DNA of 64,000 nt. It comes from an uncultured Pontibacter sp. GTDB lineage: Bacteria > Bacteroidota > Bacteroidia > Cytophagales > Hymenobacteraceae. Below, piece after piece: positions 1 to 9,700 of the stretch. The stretch is from contig NZ_CANLZM010000002.1 in assembly GCF_947495565.1 (NCBI RefSeq), positions 1 through 64,000 on the forward strand, given 5' to 3'. Both the position numbers and the translations under genes were made by a program. Within the stretch, counting starts at the first letter, position 1; the number at the start of each line of letters is the position of its first letter. Below the pieces are notes generated by a model. That model was not told the origin of the DNA, made no database searches, and saw nothing but the letters and a program-made list of their open reading frames with translations.

Positions 1-105
1 ATCTGAGACAATGATACGAGTGGCTATGATTCACTTGATGCTTAAAAAATTATCAAAATAAAATCAAAACAGCCTCTAAAGAATTAGCATTATACTTACA
101 GCACC

Positions 106-161
106 GTACAAAACGGCAGCGGCTGGCATTATGATTAATGCCAGCCGCTGCCGTTTTGTAC
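106..161 (-). terminator. Perfect 25-bp stem terminator downstream of comB
   Basis: Positions 106-130 and 137-161 are exact reverse complements (25 bp) around a 6-nt loop. The core is GC-rich and the stem feet are AT-rich. It lies downstream of the minus-strand comB stop and would work in both directions. The perfect stem is direct observation; the terminator role is inferred. Confidence 0.75.
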
Positions 162-173
162 TTTGAAAGTCCA

Positions 174-221
174 ACTCTGAAACTTTATAACTTTCTAACC
201 CTTTAACTCTCTAACTTTAAG
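174..221. repeat. Degenerate AACTTTCT ladder overlapping the comB 3' end
   Basis: Variants of AACTTTCT/AACTCTCT follow one another with a 7-9 nt period. The ladder runs through the comB stop codon (195-197) and encodes the last residues of ComB (KVRELKG). The same word family recurs at 22731-22776 and 23053-23072. If it belongs to the bracket repeats described in the findings, its inverted partner lies left of the window. Confidence 0.6.
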
Positions 222-920
222 GTCCACTAGCATATTGTGGCGCCACACGGGCAGCACGTTATATACATCGTGGCGAAGGCAAAACTCAATATCTTTGTGT
301 ATTTCGAGGTGCTCCAGCCTGCGCACATGTGATGACTGCCGCAGAAAAGTTACCAAGTCGGCTTTAGCGGTCTGGTACAAGTATAAAGCGGCCAAAGAAC
401 TATCGTTCTCAGAGGCGAAGGTTTTTTGCAGGCGCTCTACCAGCGCTCCGGCAAACAGCGTATCCTCCAGGTTAAACTGTCCTTTCCAGCCGGCGCAAAC
501 TACCAGCACATCCAAACCCAATTCTGTTAAGTGATCAGCGACCGTTTGCAGGTTCAGAAAAGCGCCCACCACAATCTCTTCGGCAGCCTCAGACATCCGA
601 ATGGCACGGGTACCGTTTGTTGTGGTGATGGCTATATTGCGGCCCTGCACCTTCCCATCCATATAACCGAACGGGGAGTTCCCTAAGTCGAAGCCCTCCG
701 CTTTTACACCGTTTCGCTCAGCCGCTGTCAGGCAGCCGCTCTCTGCGTGTGCACGGCACTCCTCCAGTTCCATTACCGGAAAAATACGGGCAGCTCCCTC
801 AGCAAACGCAGTTACCATAGTTGAGGTAGCCCGCAGAATATCCACTGCCACCACTGCCTTTCCCTTCAGCTCATACAAGTGCAGCAGCTCCGGGCTGAAG
901 CACACATCTATACTTGGCAT
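195..920 (-). CDS. comB: 2-phosphosulfolactate phosphatase family protein (ComB)
   Basis: The 241-residue protein matches the ComB family along its length. Recognisable blocks are DILRATST near residues 28-35, AAERNGVKAEGFDLGNSP at 66-83, TTTNGTRA at 99-106 and an AGWKGQFNLEDTLFAG segment at 143-158. The family hydrolyses 2-phospho-3-sulfolactate to sulfolactate with Mg2+. That reaction is known from methanogen coenzyme M synthesis, so its role in a bacterium without that pathway is unclear. It may serve sulfonate metabolism, but that is inference. The gene follows gcvT after 100 bp. The C-terminal residues (KVRELKG) come from the AT-rich ladder over the stop codon, so the tail is probably not conserved. 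Confidence 0.85.
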   Translation of the reverse strand: MPSIDVCFSPELLHLYELKGKAVVAVDILRATSTMVTAFAEGAARIFPVMELEECRAHAESGCLTAAERNGVKAEGFDLGNSPFGYMDGKVQGRNIAITTTNGTRAIRMSEAAEEIVVGAFLNLQTVADHLTELGLDVLVVCAGWKGQFNLEDTLFAGALVERLQKTFASENDSSLAALYLYQTAKADLVTFLRQSSHVRRLEHLEIHKDIEFCLRHDVYNVLPVWRHNMLVDLKVRELKG

Positions 921-942
921 CTTTTACTTATTGATTGTTAAA

Positions 943-1013
943 TTGTTGAATGGCTAAATGGTTAAACTGCCTGGAAACAGACCCAACAACTTAACCATTC
1001 AGCCATTTAACAA
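943..1013. repeat. Inverted ladder pair bracketing the gcvT-comB gap
   Basis: Arms 943-965 and 991-1013 are inverted copies matching at 21 of 23 positions, with a 25-nt loop. Each arm is built from the words TGAATGG and TAAATGG. The right arm lies 7 bp from the gcvT stop codon and the left arm 22 bp from the comB start. The layout matches the brackets at 22731-23072, 35074-35484 and 46829-46953. It could act as a weak hairpin in the comB leader. Confidence 0.7.
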
Positions 1014-1020
1014 GTAGATT

Positions 1021-2109
1021 TTACTTCTTCACGAAAGGCAGCTTCACTACCTGTGCTTTCATGTCTTTGTTACGGATGCGGATAAGGATATCAGAGCCAG
1101 CCTTGCTGTACTCTTTGGCAACGTATCCCATACCGATGCCTTTGCCAAGAGACGGCGACATAGTGCCTGAAGTTACCTCTCCTATTTTCTCACCGGCTGC
1201 ATTTACAATCTCGTAATGCGAGCGTGGGATGGCTTTCTCCAGCATTTCAAAAGCAACCAGCTTGCGGCTCACGCCCTGCTCCTTTTGCGCCTTCAGGTTA
1301 TCAGCGTTGGTAAAGTCTTTGTCAAACTTCGTGATCCAGCCTAAACCAGCCTCAATCGGGGAGGTTGTATCATCAATATCGTTGCCGTAAAGGCAGAAAC
1401 CCATCTCCAGACGCAGCGTGTCGCGTGCGCCCAGGCCAATTGGCTTGATACCGAAATCCTTGCCTGCCTCCATAATGGCATCGAACACCTTTTTGGCATC
1501 CTTGTTCTTCACGTAGATTTCAAAACCACCCGAACCAGTATAACCTGTAGCAGAAACAATTACGTCTGGCACGCCGGCAAACTCACCTTTATCAAAAGTA
1601 TAGTAAACCATGGTAGCCAGGTCGATCTTGGTCAGCGACTGCAGGGCTTCCGCCGTCTTCGGCCCTTGCACTGCAAACAGCGACATCTCGTCAGAAATGT
1701 TCTCCATCTCCACGCCCTCAGTGTTATACTTGCTTACCCAGTTCCAGTCTTTTTCTATGTTAGAGGCGTTCACCACCAGCATGTACTCTTCTTCTGAAAG
1801 GCGGTACACCAGCAGGTCATCCACAATGCCACCGGCCTCGTTCGGCAGGCAGGAATACTGAATTTTTCCGTCAGCCAGTTTAGAGGCGTCGTTGGAGGTT
1901 ACACGCTGGATCAGGTCCAGGGCTTTTGGGCCGCGCAGCATAAACTCTCCCATGTGCGATACGTCAAAAATACCGACAGCTTCACGCACAGTTTTATGTT
2001 CTTCTATATCAGATGAATAACGTACAGGCATGTTGTAGCCGGCAAAAGGCACCATCTTAGCGCCCAGCGCCTCGTGCACATCGTTCAGAGCGATTTTCTT
2101 AAGTTCCAT
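1021..2109 (-). CDS. gcvT: Glycine cleavage system T protein (aminomethyltransferase)
   Basis: GcvT transfers the methylene group from the aminomethyl-lipoyl H protein to tetrahydrofolate and releases ammonia. The chosen start gives 362 residues beginning [10 protein letters not shown], the family's usual N-terminus. The longer reading frame to 2163 adds 18 residues with no family resemblance, and a TAnnTTTG promoter element (2138-2145) lies inside that extension. Conserved segments include [20 protein letters not shown] with the folate-site aspartate, GYTGSGGFE and [13 protein letters not shown]. No gcvH or gcvP is nearby, so the system is dispersed here. Confidence 0.95.
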   Translation of the reverse strand: MELKKIALNDVHEALGAKMVPFAGYNMPVRYSSDIEEHKTVREAVGIFDVSHMGEFMLRGPKALDLIQRVTSNDASKLADGKIQYSCLPNEAGGIVDDLLVYRLSEEEYMLVVNASNIEKDWNWVSKYNTEGVEMENISDEMSLFAVQGPKTAEALQSLTKIDLATMVYYTFDKGEFAGVPDVIVSATGYTGSGGFEIYVKNKDAKKVFDAIMEAGKDFGIKPIGLGARDTLRLEMGFCLYGNDIDDTTSPIEAGLGWITKFDKDFTNADNLKAQKEQGVSRKLVAFEMLEKAIPRSHYEIVNAAGEKIGEVTSGTMSPSLGKGIGMGYVAKEYSKAGSDILIRIRNKDMKAQVVKLPFVKK

Positions 2110-2137
2110 GTCAGTTTTAACTGTTCTTAATTTAAAG

Positions 2138-2145
2138 CAAAAATA
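2138..2145 (-). promoter_or_regulatory. Candidate -7 element for gcvT
   Basis: On the minus strand this reads TATTTTTG, a match to the Bacteroidota -7 consensus TAnnTTTG. It lies about 30 nt upstream of the chosen gcvT start. I found no clear -33 TTG at the expected spacing. Confidence 0.4.
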
Positions 2146-2435
2146 AGTAAATTTCGGGCGCATCCTAAATTTATCCCCCGCCGCTGCCGCCTCAACACTC
2201 TAAATTTTCCTGCTGCAGCCGCAACCTATACTTGCTACATGCGTATGAGCGAAAACCATAATAATAGCCAACGGAAATATATGCTTACCCCTTTCCTCAT
2301 GCTTCGCACTGCAGCTGCAGCCTTACGAAGCACCGGTACCTGCCTGATTTTACGATACTCCAGCACAGCTACACCTGCTTTTTAGCTTGCCCGCCGCCAA
2401 AATTGCGGATTAAAGTATAGCCTCACTCCTTGTAC

Positions 2436-3929
2436 ATGAAACTTTCTGTAAAATTATTTGCCGGATTTCTGCTAATATCAGTGCTCTTTACTGCCGTGGC
2501 TATCGTTAACTTCCGTCTTTCAGAAGCTGTTATCGAAAACTCGCAGTGGGTCTCAAGGTCACAGATTGTGGTACGCAATTCAGCCTCTCTGCAAAGAAAT
2601 ATTATTGATATGGAAACAGGTTTGCGCGGCTTCCTGCTAAACGGGAACGAAACCTTCCTGAAGCCATACTTTCAGGCCCGCGACCAAATGCCTGCACTGA
2701 TGCAGGAAACCAAAAACTTTGTTTCCAACTCTCCAAACCAGAAAATAAAACTGGATGAGATTATCATGCTGCAACAGCGGTTTGAGAAAGAATACGCCGA
2801 GCCGCTTATTAAAATGAAACGCGGCCACCAGGATTCGTTGATGACAGAACGGGAACTGGACTTACAGCTGGAAAACCTGGTTCTCGGTGAAAAGGCCATT
2901 ATCGATACTGTCAGAAATGCCTTCCGCGAGTTTAACGCATTTGAGTATAAAGTACGCGAGGAACGTAACCAGCGCCTCAGCAACAGTATCAACAACACCC
3001 GCCACCTCTCCACCATACTTACTATTCTGTCTGTTATACTTGGCCTTAGCTGGGCATACTACATTACCCGCCTCATTACCCAGCGAATCCTAAAAATGGT
3101 AACGCTGGCCGAACAGATATCGCAAGGTGAGTACAAGACGCAGATTGTAGATACAAGTAATGACGAATTGAGTAGACTTTCTCACTCACTTAATCGTATG
3201 TCTAACACCATTGATGAGACTTTTACCGAACTGGACCTCAAAAACAAAGAGCTTGACCAGTTTGCTTACGTCGTGTCGCATGACCTGAAGGCGCCATTGC
3301 GGGGCATTGAGGTGGCCTCTCGGTGGGTGGAGGAAGATATGGGAAACCAGCTTCCGCCAAATGTGCAGGAGTACCTCATTATGATGCGCATACGCGTACA
3401 CCGGATGGAGAACCTGATTAACGGTATACTTGCCCTCGCGCGCATTGGCCGGACCAGCCAGGTGGAGGAAGACGTTAATGTGAATGAGCTGCTTTCGGAA
3501 ACAGTTGACCTGCTCTCGCCGCCAAATGGTTTTAAAATTGATGTGCAGGACAATTTACCAACTCTGTATACCGTTCGTGTACAGCTGCAGCAGGTGTTCA
3601 GCAACTTGATCAGCAATGCCATCAAGTACCACGATAAAGATAAAGGAACCATAACCGTTCAGTACCATGAGACAGACGAGTTTCATGTGTTTGCTGTGGC
3701 AGATGATGGGCCGGGTATAGATCCGGAGTACCATTCCCGCATTTTTGTTATTTTCCAGACGCTTCAGGAACGGGATGCGCTGGAAAGTACTGGTGTCGGG
3801 CTGAGCATCGTCAAGAAAATTGTGGAGCTCCGCGGTGGCACTATTTGGGTAAATTCCGAACCGGGCCTAGGCTCAACTTTTACCTTTACCTGGCCTAAAC
3901 ATACCGGTAAAGATGAAAAATTTTTATAG
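2436..3929 (+). CDS. CHASE3-domain sensor histidine kinase
   Basis: A 497-residue membrane kinase. Order: TM1 (about 7-28), a periplasmic CHASE3-type domain with the ETGLRGFLLNGNE signature, TM2 (about 194-214), HAMP, then the HisKA H-box with phospho-acceptor H282 in VVSHDLKAPLRG. The ATPase domain follows, with an N box (NLISNAIKY), DDGPGID and GVGLSIVKK. The ATG at 2436 is preferred to an upstream in-frame TTG. The signal sensed is unknown. The next gene, 34 bp on, encodes a single-domain response regulator, so they probably form a pair. The C-terminal design resembles phytochrome-like kinases that pair with Rcp1-type regulators. Confidence 0.9.
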   Translation: MKLSVKLFAGFLLISVLFTAVAIVNFRLSEAVIENSQWVSRSQIVVRNSASLQRNIIDMETGLRGFLLNGNETFLKPYFQARDQMPALMQETKNFVSNSPNQKIKLDEIIMLQQRFEKEYAEPLIKMKRGHQDSLMTERELDLQLENLVLGEKAIIDTVRNAFREFNAFEYKVREERNQRLSNSINNTRHLSTILTILSVILGLSWAYYITRLITQRILKMVTLAEQISQGEYKTQIVDTSNDELSRLSHSLNRMSNTIDETFTELDLKNKELDQFAYVVSHDLKAPLRGIEVASRWVEEDMGNQLPPNVQEYLIMMRIRVHRMENLINGILALARIGRTSQVEEDVNVNELLSETVDLLSPPNGFKIDVQDNLPTLYTVRVQLQQVFSNLISNAIKYHDKDKGTITVQYHETDEFHVFAVADDGPGIDPEYHSRIFVIFQTLQERDALESTGVGLSIVKKIVELRGGTIWVNSEPGLGSTFTFTWPKHTGKDEKFL

Positions 3930-3963
3930 CTTTGTTAAATTCGATCAGAAGCAATTTAGTATA

Positions 3964-4401
3964 ATGAGCGAGAAAGAAATAGTAAATATCCTGCTAGTGG
4001 AGGATGATTACCTGGACACTATGAATGTAGAGCGGGAGCTGAAGAAAATCGGTATCACTCACCCGATTTTTGAGGCGCGAAACGGCAAAGAGGCACTAAA
4101 CATGCTTCGCGGCCAAGAAGCGCCAAAGATTTCCCCATCGCCCAGCGTTATACTTCTGGACATCAACATGCCCAAAATGAATGGGCTTGAGTTTCTGACA
4201 GAACTGCGCCGCGATCCGGAGTTCAGCCACATCCCGGTGTTTATCATGACAACCTCTAACGAGGAATCAGACCGCATGGCTGCCCAGCGCCTGAACGTAT
4301 CGGGTTACATCGTAAAGCCACTCTCCTTCGATAGCTTTGAGCGCAGCGACTCTTCATTAGACAGCTTCAGCCTTTTCCTTGACTTGATCAAGCTTAAGTA
4401 G
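3964..4401 (+). CDS. Rcp1-like single-domain response regulator
   Basis: A 145-residue receiver domain without an output domain. The acidic pocket is in LLVEDD (residues 10-15), the phospho-acceptor is D66 in ILLDINMPKMNG, then MTTSNEE and the conserved lysine in YIVKP. The reading frame opens at 3913 inside the kinase gene. The ATG at 3964 is chosen because the family starts just before the LLVEDD strand. The short insert in the helix before D66 is typical of Rcp1-like regulators. It presumably takes phosphate from the upstream kinase and acts by protein contact. Confidence 0.9.
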   Translation: MSEKEIVNILLVEDDYLDTMNVERELKKIGITHPIFEARNGKEALNMLRGQEAPKISPSPSVILLDINMPKMNGLEFLTELRRDPEFSHIPVFIMTTSNEESDRMAAQRLNVSGYIVKPLSFDSFERSDSSLDSFSLFLDLIKLK

Positions 4402-4412
4402 CCCTAAACCTA

Positions 4413-4460
4413 CAAAGTATAAAGGCGCTGTATCCGCGGATACAGCGCCTTTATACTTTG
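4413..4460. terminator. 48-bp perfect palindrome, bidirectional terminator
   Basis: Positions 4413-4436 and 4437-4460 are exact reverse complements with no spacer. The GC-rich centre is framed by AAAGTATAAA on one side and TTTATACTTT on the other, so both feet carry the abundant AAGTATA motif. It lies between the convergent response-regulator and rnhB genes. Confidence 0.8.
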
Positions 4461-4502
4461 GGAATATTTAACAGCAGAGCAGCAAGTGTTGCTGATGCAT
4501 GG

Positions 4503-5099
4503 TTAAAGCAGGTTTAGCTGCCGTGGCAGCAGTGCAAATGACTTCCGGTGGTGCATTGTGGCTCCGTGTGCAGCGATTCCGGCCCGATGCGCCTTGGTTG
4601 GATAACCTGCGTTCTGCTCCCAGCCATAGTATGGATTTTCCGTCGCCAGTTTACACATCAGCTCATCCCGGTAGGTTTTTGCCAGCACAGAGGCCGCCGC
4701 TATCGACAGGAATCTCCCATCACCTTTAACCATACAGCTAAAGGGCACCTGGCTATAAGGCTTAAACCTGTTACCGTCTACCAAAAGGTACTCTGGCTGC
4801 TGCTGCAATGCCTCCAGTGCGCGGTGCATGGCCAGGTAAGTGGCGTTTAGAATATTAACTTTGTCGATTTCTTTCGGCGAGGCCTCTCCAATAGCCCAAG
4901 CTACTGCGTTCTGCGTTATTTCTTCGCGCAGCATCTCACGCGTTTTCTTTGTAAGTTTCTTAGAGTCGTTGAGTAGCGGGTGCTGGTAACCAGGAGGCAG
5001 GATAACAGCGGCGGCCACCACCGGCCCTGCCAGGCAACCGCGCCCTACTTCGTCTACGCCAGCCTCCAAAGTATAGCCGCTGTGGTTAGGTAAAAGCAT
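4503..5099 (-). CDS. rnhB: Ribonuclease HII
   Basis: RNase HII cuts the RNA strand of RNA-DNA hybrids and incises at single ribonucleotides in DNA. At 198 residues it has normal family length. Catalytic D16-E17 lie in GVDEVGRGCLAGP, a further acidic residue in LLVDGNRF and another in AKTYRDELM. The reading frame extends to 5165, but the added 22 residues are translated terminator and motif sequence, so the start at 5099 is preferred. Three AAGTATA copies and the susD terminator lie just upstream. Confidence 0.93.
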   Translation of the reverse strand: MLLPNHSGYTLEAGVDEVGRGCLAGPVVAAAVILPPGYQHPLLNDSKKLTKKTREMLREEITQNAVAWAIGEASPKEIDKVNILNATYLAMHRALEALQQQPEYLLVDGNRFKPYSQVPFSCMVKGDGRFLSIAAASVLAKTYRDELMCKLATENPYYGWEQNAGYPTKAHRAGIAAHGATMHHRKSFALLPRQLNLL

Positions 5100-5132
5100 A
5101 AGTATAAAGTATAGGCGCAAGTATAAAAAGAA

Positions 5133-5162
5133 AAGCCCGCCGGTCAAACGACTGGCGGGCTT
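5133..5162 (-). terminator. Rho-independent terminator after susD
   Basis: An AAGCCCGCC/GGCGGGCTT stem with a short loop is followed on the minus strand by a U-rich run. It starts about 20 nt past the susD stop codon and separates the susCD operon from rnhB. Confidence 0.85.
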
Positions 5163-5183
5163 CAATGTTAATCTTAAATTAAA

Positions 5184-6764
5184 CTAGTATCCAGGGTTCT
5201 GCTGAGCAGCTAGCACTGGGTTAGCATTGATCTCAGAAATCGGGATTGGCCAGATGAAGCGGAAATCTTCATAAGGAATAGCCGGAATCGCAATTGATGC
5301 ATCTCTAACACTACCGCTGGCAGCTACAAAGTCTTCACGCTTCAGGTTGGCAGATGCCACCTTGGCAGGAATTCCTGCAGGACCGAATTTACCTTCTTTA
5401 GCTAAACGATGGATGTCTTTCCAACGGATACCTTCGCCCAAGAACTCGATACGACGCTCGTTAACGATAGCTTGTGTCAGAGCATCACCAGAAATGTTTG
5501 AATAAGTCTGGCTTGTAGATCTACCGCGTACTGCATTCAGCAGCATAAGCGCTCTTCCACTATCTCCTGCTCTAGACTCAGCCTCTGCTACGTTCAGCAG
5601 TACTTCAGAATAGCGCATAATCGGAGACCAGTCAGACTGCGTTGCGGCATCTCTGTACTTGTTAGAATAAATAGCTCTTGCATTGCTAACCGTGATGTTA
5701 CGACGAGCATCATCAGCTGGCCAGAAAGTGGCATTCCAGATAATAGGGCTGATTGAAACCAGCGCACGCCCACCAGTACCGGCGTTATACATCTGGCCCA
5801 GTGAACCGTTTACACTGGCGTTGTCATTAGAGGTATTCTCAAAAGAGAAAATAGACTCTGTGTTTGTTGCGTTGTTAGCAAAAGGAGTTTCAGGAGAAGC
5901 TGTAAGCTTATAACCACCAATAGGGCTTATATAAGTATCAGTACCTGAAATTAGCTTGTTCCCTTCTGTAATTACACCTGCCCAATCGCGCATGTGCAGC
6001 TTAACTCTTGTCTTCAGAGCAATAGCAGCACCTTTTGTAGCTCTTGAAATTTGCTTGGCACGTGTTGCAGGTAAGAACTCCTCAGCGTAGTTCAGGTCTT
6101 CCAGCACCTTAGCATAGCCGTCTTTTACAGAGTCTCTGCCTTGCTGGCGAGCTTCTTCTACACGGGCAGGAGTGTTTACAGGCAGTGTTCTGTAAGGCAC
6201 ACCCATGTGCGACGCATCAGCTGTATGGTTATAAGGGCGTGCGAAGTGTATTAACAGTTCATGGTGAGATAAAGCGCGCAGGAAGCGGGCCTCGCCAATG
6301 TAAGCGTTACCTACCTCAGCCGTAATCAAACCGTCTGCAACGGCTTTTTCAACACCTTCTATAACGATATTTGCCTTGTTTACAACGGCATATAGCGTCT
6401 CAAAGTGATAAACGTTGTTGGCAGAAGCAGCATTGTAGGAAGAACCGTAAGTAATGGCATAGAACGCCTCCAGGTTCAGCATATCTTCGCCACGGGCATC
6501 ACCCTGCTCTATGTGAGCGGCACCAAACGGATAGCCACGCACAGCACCACCGGCGTAAAAACCACTTTGAGCGGCGTCATAAACACCAGCTACGGCAAGC
6601 TCAACACGCTCAGGCGTTGTAAAAGCACTTTCTTCGGTAAGACGATCATAAGGGGCGAGTTCCGTCACCTCTTTGTCGCAAGAAGTCAGCATCAGCGAAA
6701 AGCAAACCGCTGGGGCCAAAAGGGCTAACTTCAGTTTATTTTTTATAAATGATCTATTTTTCAT
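5184..6764 (-). CDS. SusD/RagB family nutrient-binding outer membrane lipoprotein
   Basis: SusD-like lipoproteins cap a SusC transporter on the cell surface and bind its ligand. The 526-residue protein has a lipoprotein signal with lipidated Cys29 in LMLTSCDK. It then shows the family's helical TPR-like core, including the ARFLRALSHHELL region and a C-terminal ERRIEFLGEGIRWKDIHRL segment. The gene starts 18 bp after susC. No glycoside hydrolase, peptidase or ECF sigma/anti-sigma gene is adjacent, so the substrate cannot be told. Unlike most of the window, susD and susC contain no AAGTATA/TATACTT. Confidence 0.93.
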   Translation of the reverse strand: MKNRSFIKNKLKLALLAPAVCFSLMLTSCDKEVTELAPYDRLTEESAFTTPERVELAVAGVYDAAQSGFYAGGAVRGYPFGAAHIEQGDARGEDMLNLEAFYAITYGSSYNAASANNVYHFETLYAVVNKANIVIEGVEKAVADGLITAEVGNAYIGEARFLRALSHHELLIHFARPYNHTADASHMGVPYRTLPVNTPARVEEARQQGRDSVKDGYAKVLEDLNYAEEFLPATRAKQISRATKGAAIALKTRVKLHMRDWAGVITEGNKLISGTDTYISPIGGYKLTASPETPFANNATNTESIFSFENTSNDNASVNGSLGQMYNAGTGGRALVSISPIIWNATFWPADDARRNITVSNARAIYSNKYRDAATQSDWSPIMRYSEVLLNVAEAESRAGDSGRALMLLNAVRGRSTSQTYSNISGDALTQAIVNERRIEFLGEGIRWKDIHRLAKEGKFGPAGIPAKVASANLKREDFVAASGSVRDASIAIPAIPYEDFRFIWPIPISEINANPVLAAQQNPGY

Positions 6765-6782
6765 TGTCGGAAAATTTAAAAA

Positions 6783-9700
6783 TTAGAAACCAAGGTTTAG
6801 ACCAACAGTGAACACACGCTGCTGAGGCTGACCATTCCAGTCAACACCTAAGTTGCTGTTAGTGCCTGAGATGCTGGTGTAAGTTTCAGGATCTAGGCCT
6901 GTGTACTTGGTGAACACAAAAGCATTCTGCAGCTGCGCATATACTCTCAGACGATCGATGCTGGCACGCTCAGTAATTGCTTTAGGCAGTGTATAACCAA
7001 TAGACAGGTTGCTCACTTTCAGGAAGTCGCCATCCTCAACAAAACGAGAAGAAGTTTCGCCGTTTGTGTTGATGAAGTTGCTATACTCTGCACCGGCAGC
7101 CAACTTTGGAGTTTGGCCGTCGCCTGGGTTTTCTGGGCTCTGCCATCTATCAAGAACCTCTGTGCCGTTGTTCTCAAATGCCATTGTTAACAGGTCCTGA
7201 CGCGTACGGTTCATGATCTTGTTACCACCTGAGAAGCGCACAAAGATGTTCGCATCAAAGTTGCCATACTTAAAGTTGTTATCTAAACCACCAAACCATT
7301 TAGGCAATGTAGTTCCTAAGATAGTTTTGTCAGCAGATGTAAGCGAAGATCTCTCGCCAAGTGCACTTGGGTTAGCAGGATCGTATCCGTAGTAAACACG
7401 GGAAGAACCGCCGTTACCAGAAATGTTACCTTGTACTAGAGAGCCATCAGCCTTACGGTAGAGTGGGTTACCGTTTGCCTGGTTTACACCTTCGTACTGG
7501 TAGCCGTACAGCGAGTTGATAGACTCACCTTCGCGGTGAATAGTGTACTCAAACACGATGTCGTTGCCACTAACTAGCTCTTTCACTTCGTTGTTCTGGG
7601 TAGAGAAGTTGAAGTTAGAGTTCCAGCTGAAGTTAGACTTGTCGATGATGTTGCCAGAGATCGAGAACTCGATACCGTTGTTTACAACACGGCCAACGTT
7701 TCTAGTGATGGAGTTGTTAGGCACACCCAAAGATGGAGGAGTTGGAGCAGAAAGTACGATGTCAGAGTTGTCTTTCATCCAGTAAGCAAGTTCCAGGTTC
7801 AGACGGCCGTCAAACAAGCCAATGTCCATACCAAAGTCAGTGATTTTCTGTGCTTCCCATCTCAGATCCGGGTTACCCGTGTTGCTGAAAGCGATACCGT
7901 TCATTGAACCGTACTGTGCAGAACCGAATGCACCAAGGTAAGGGTAGTTACCACCTGGGATGTTGATGTTACCCACCTCTGCGTAGCTACCACGTATTCT
8001 TAAGTCAGAAATAACGCTAAGGGCAGAAGAATTCTTGAAGAACTCTTCCTCAGAAACTCTCCAAGCAGCTGATACGCCTGGGAAATAACCCCACTTGTTG
8101 TCAGGAGAAAGCTTTGACAAACCGTCAGCACGCATAGAGGCGCCGAAGTAGTACTTGCTAGCATAGTTGTAGTTGAAACGACCCAGGTAAGAAGACAGGC
8201 CATTTTCACCGATGCCACCGTCTGCAAACTGGTTAGCAAAAGTACCGCTTACAAGGTTTTCATTGAAGAAACGGTCAGACAGGCCAGTGCCTTGTGCCTG
8301 GAACCAGCTGCTTCTGTACTTGTTGTATTCCTGAACCAATGTCGCGTCGAAGTTATGCACATCGCCGAAAGTCTTGTTATAGCTCAGGATGTTCTGCCAG
8401 TTCCACGCTTTGATTGGATTGTAAGCCTGTGAAACTAACCCGTTTGAACCCTGACCGTCGCCATGGCGAGGATCGTTGAACAAGAAGTCATCAACCATAG
8501 TTAAGTCTACACCTAACAATGTTTTGAAACGCAGGTTGTCAACAAGTTTGAAATCCAGGTATACGTTACCTAAACCACGGTAAGTAGTAGATTTACGAAC
8601 GTTGTTGTCTAGTACAAAACGGATGTTTGGAATACCGTTTGCAATAGTGGCAGTGTTTGGACCACGTCCTAATGCTCTGTTGTTAACAAGGTCAACGTTA
8701 TAGCCTGTTGGGTGAGTAGGGTCAAATACCGGCACGTTAGGGTGCATACGGATAACACTGAAGATGTTACCAGACAAGCTGTTAGAGCCTGTAAGTGGGC
8801 CTTGGTTGATCTGGTTAGTTAAACCAGCCTGCAAACCAAAATCCAGGAACTTAGTTACTTTAGAAGTCAGGTTAGTACGTACAGAGTAACGCTCCAGGCT
8901 GTTTGCACGGCCGATACCCTCTTGGTTAGAATAACCTAATGAGAAGTAGTAAGTGTTTCTCTCAGAACCACCGCTAGCAGAGAAAGCGTGGCTGTGCTGG
9001 AAAGCAGTACGGAAAACTTCATCGTTCCAGTCAGTATCGAACTCACCTAGCACTGCAGGCGATGTTTGACCAATATTGTCATACTTTTCGTTTGTGATAT
9101 CAACAAACTGCTGCGCGTTAAGCAGGTCATGCAGTTCGATAGCCTTGGCAGTACCAGCCCATCCGTCATAAGAAAACTTAGCCTGGCCAGACTTACCTTT
9201 CTTAGTTGTTATAAGGATAACACCGTTTGCTGCACGAGAACCGTAAACAGCAGTAGCAGCACCATCTTTCAGAATTTCGAATGACTCGATATCGTTCGGG
9301 TTGATGTCGGCCAGTGCGTTAGAAGGCGTAAAAGCACCAACGTTGCCAGAAACAGCAGCAGGAACACCATCAATTACGATAAGGGGCTGTGTGCTTGAGG
9401 AGATGGAGTTAACACCACGGATGTTGATTTTTGGAGGAGCGCCCAGGATACCTGATGGCTGCGTGATCTGTACACCTGAAGCACGACCTGCAAGCTGCTG
9501 ATCGAACGATGGTGTAGCAAGGTTAGCAATGTCAGATCCCTTTACAGAGGCAATAGAACTGGTAACGTCTTTCTTCTGCTGCGTACCGTAACCTACCACC
9601 ACTACTTCATCCAGAAGTTTCTGGTCAGTTGCTAAGGCGGTATTAATTGTACTAGCGTTGCCGATAGCCTTCTCAGCAGTCTGGTAACCGATAAAACGGA

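Noticed and set aside
2239..2385. 48-codon plus-strand frame upstream of the histidine kinase
   Set aside because: Composition is unlike neighbouring genes, no family match and no clear promoter or ribosome site; kept only as a remote small-ORF possibility.
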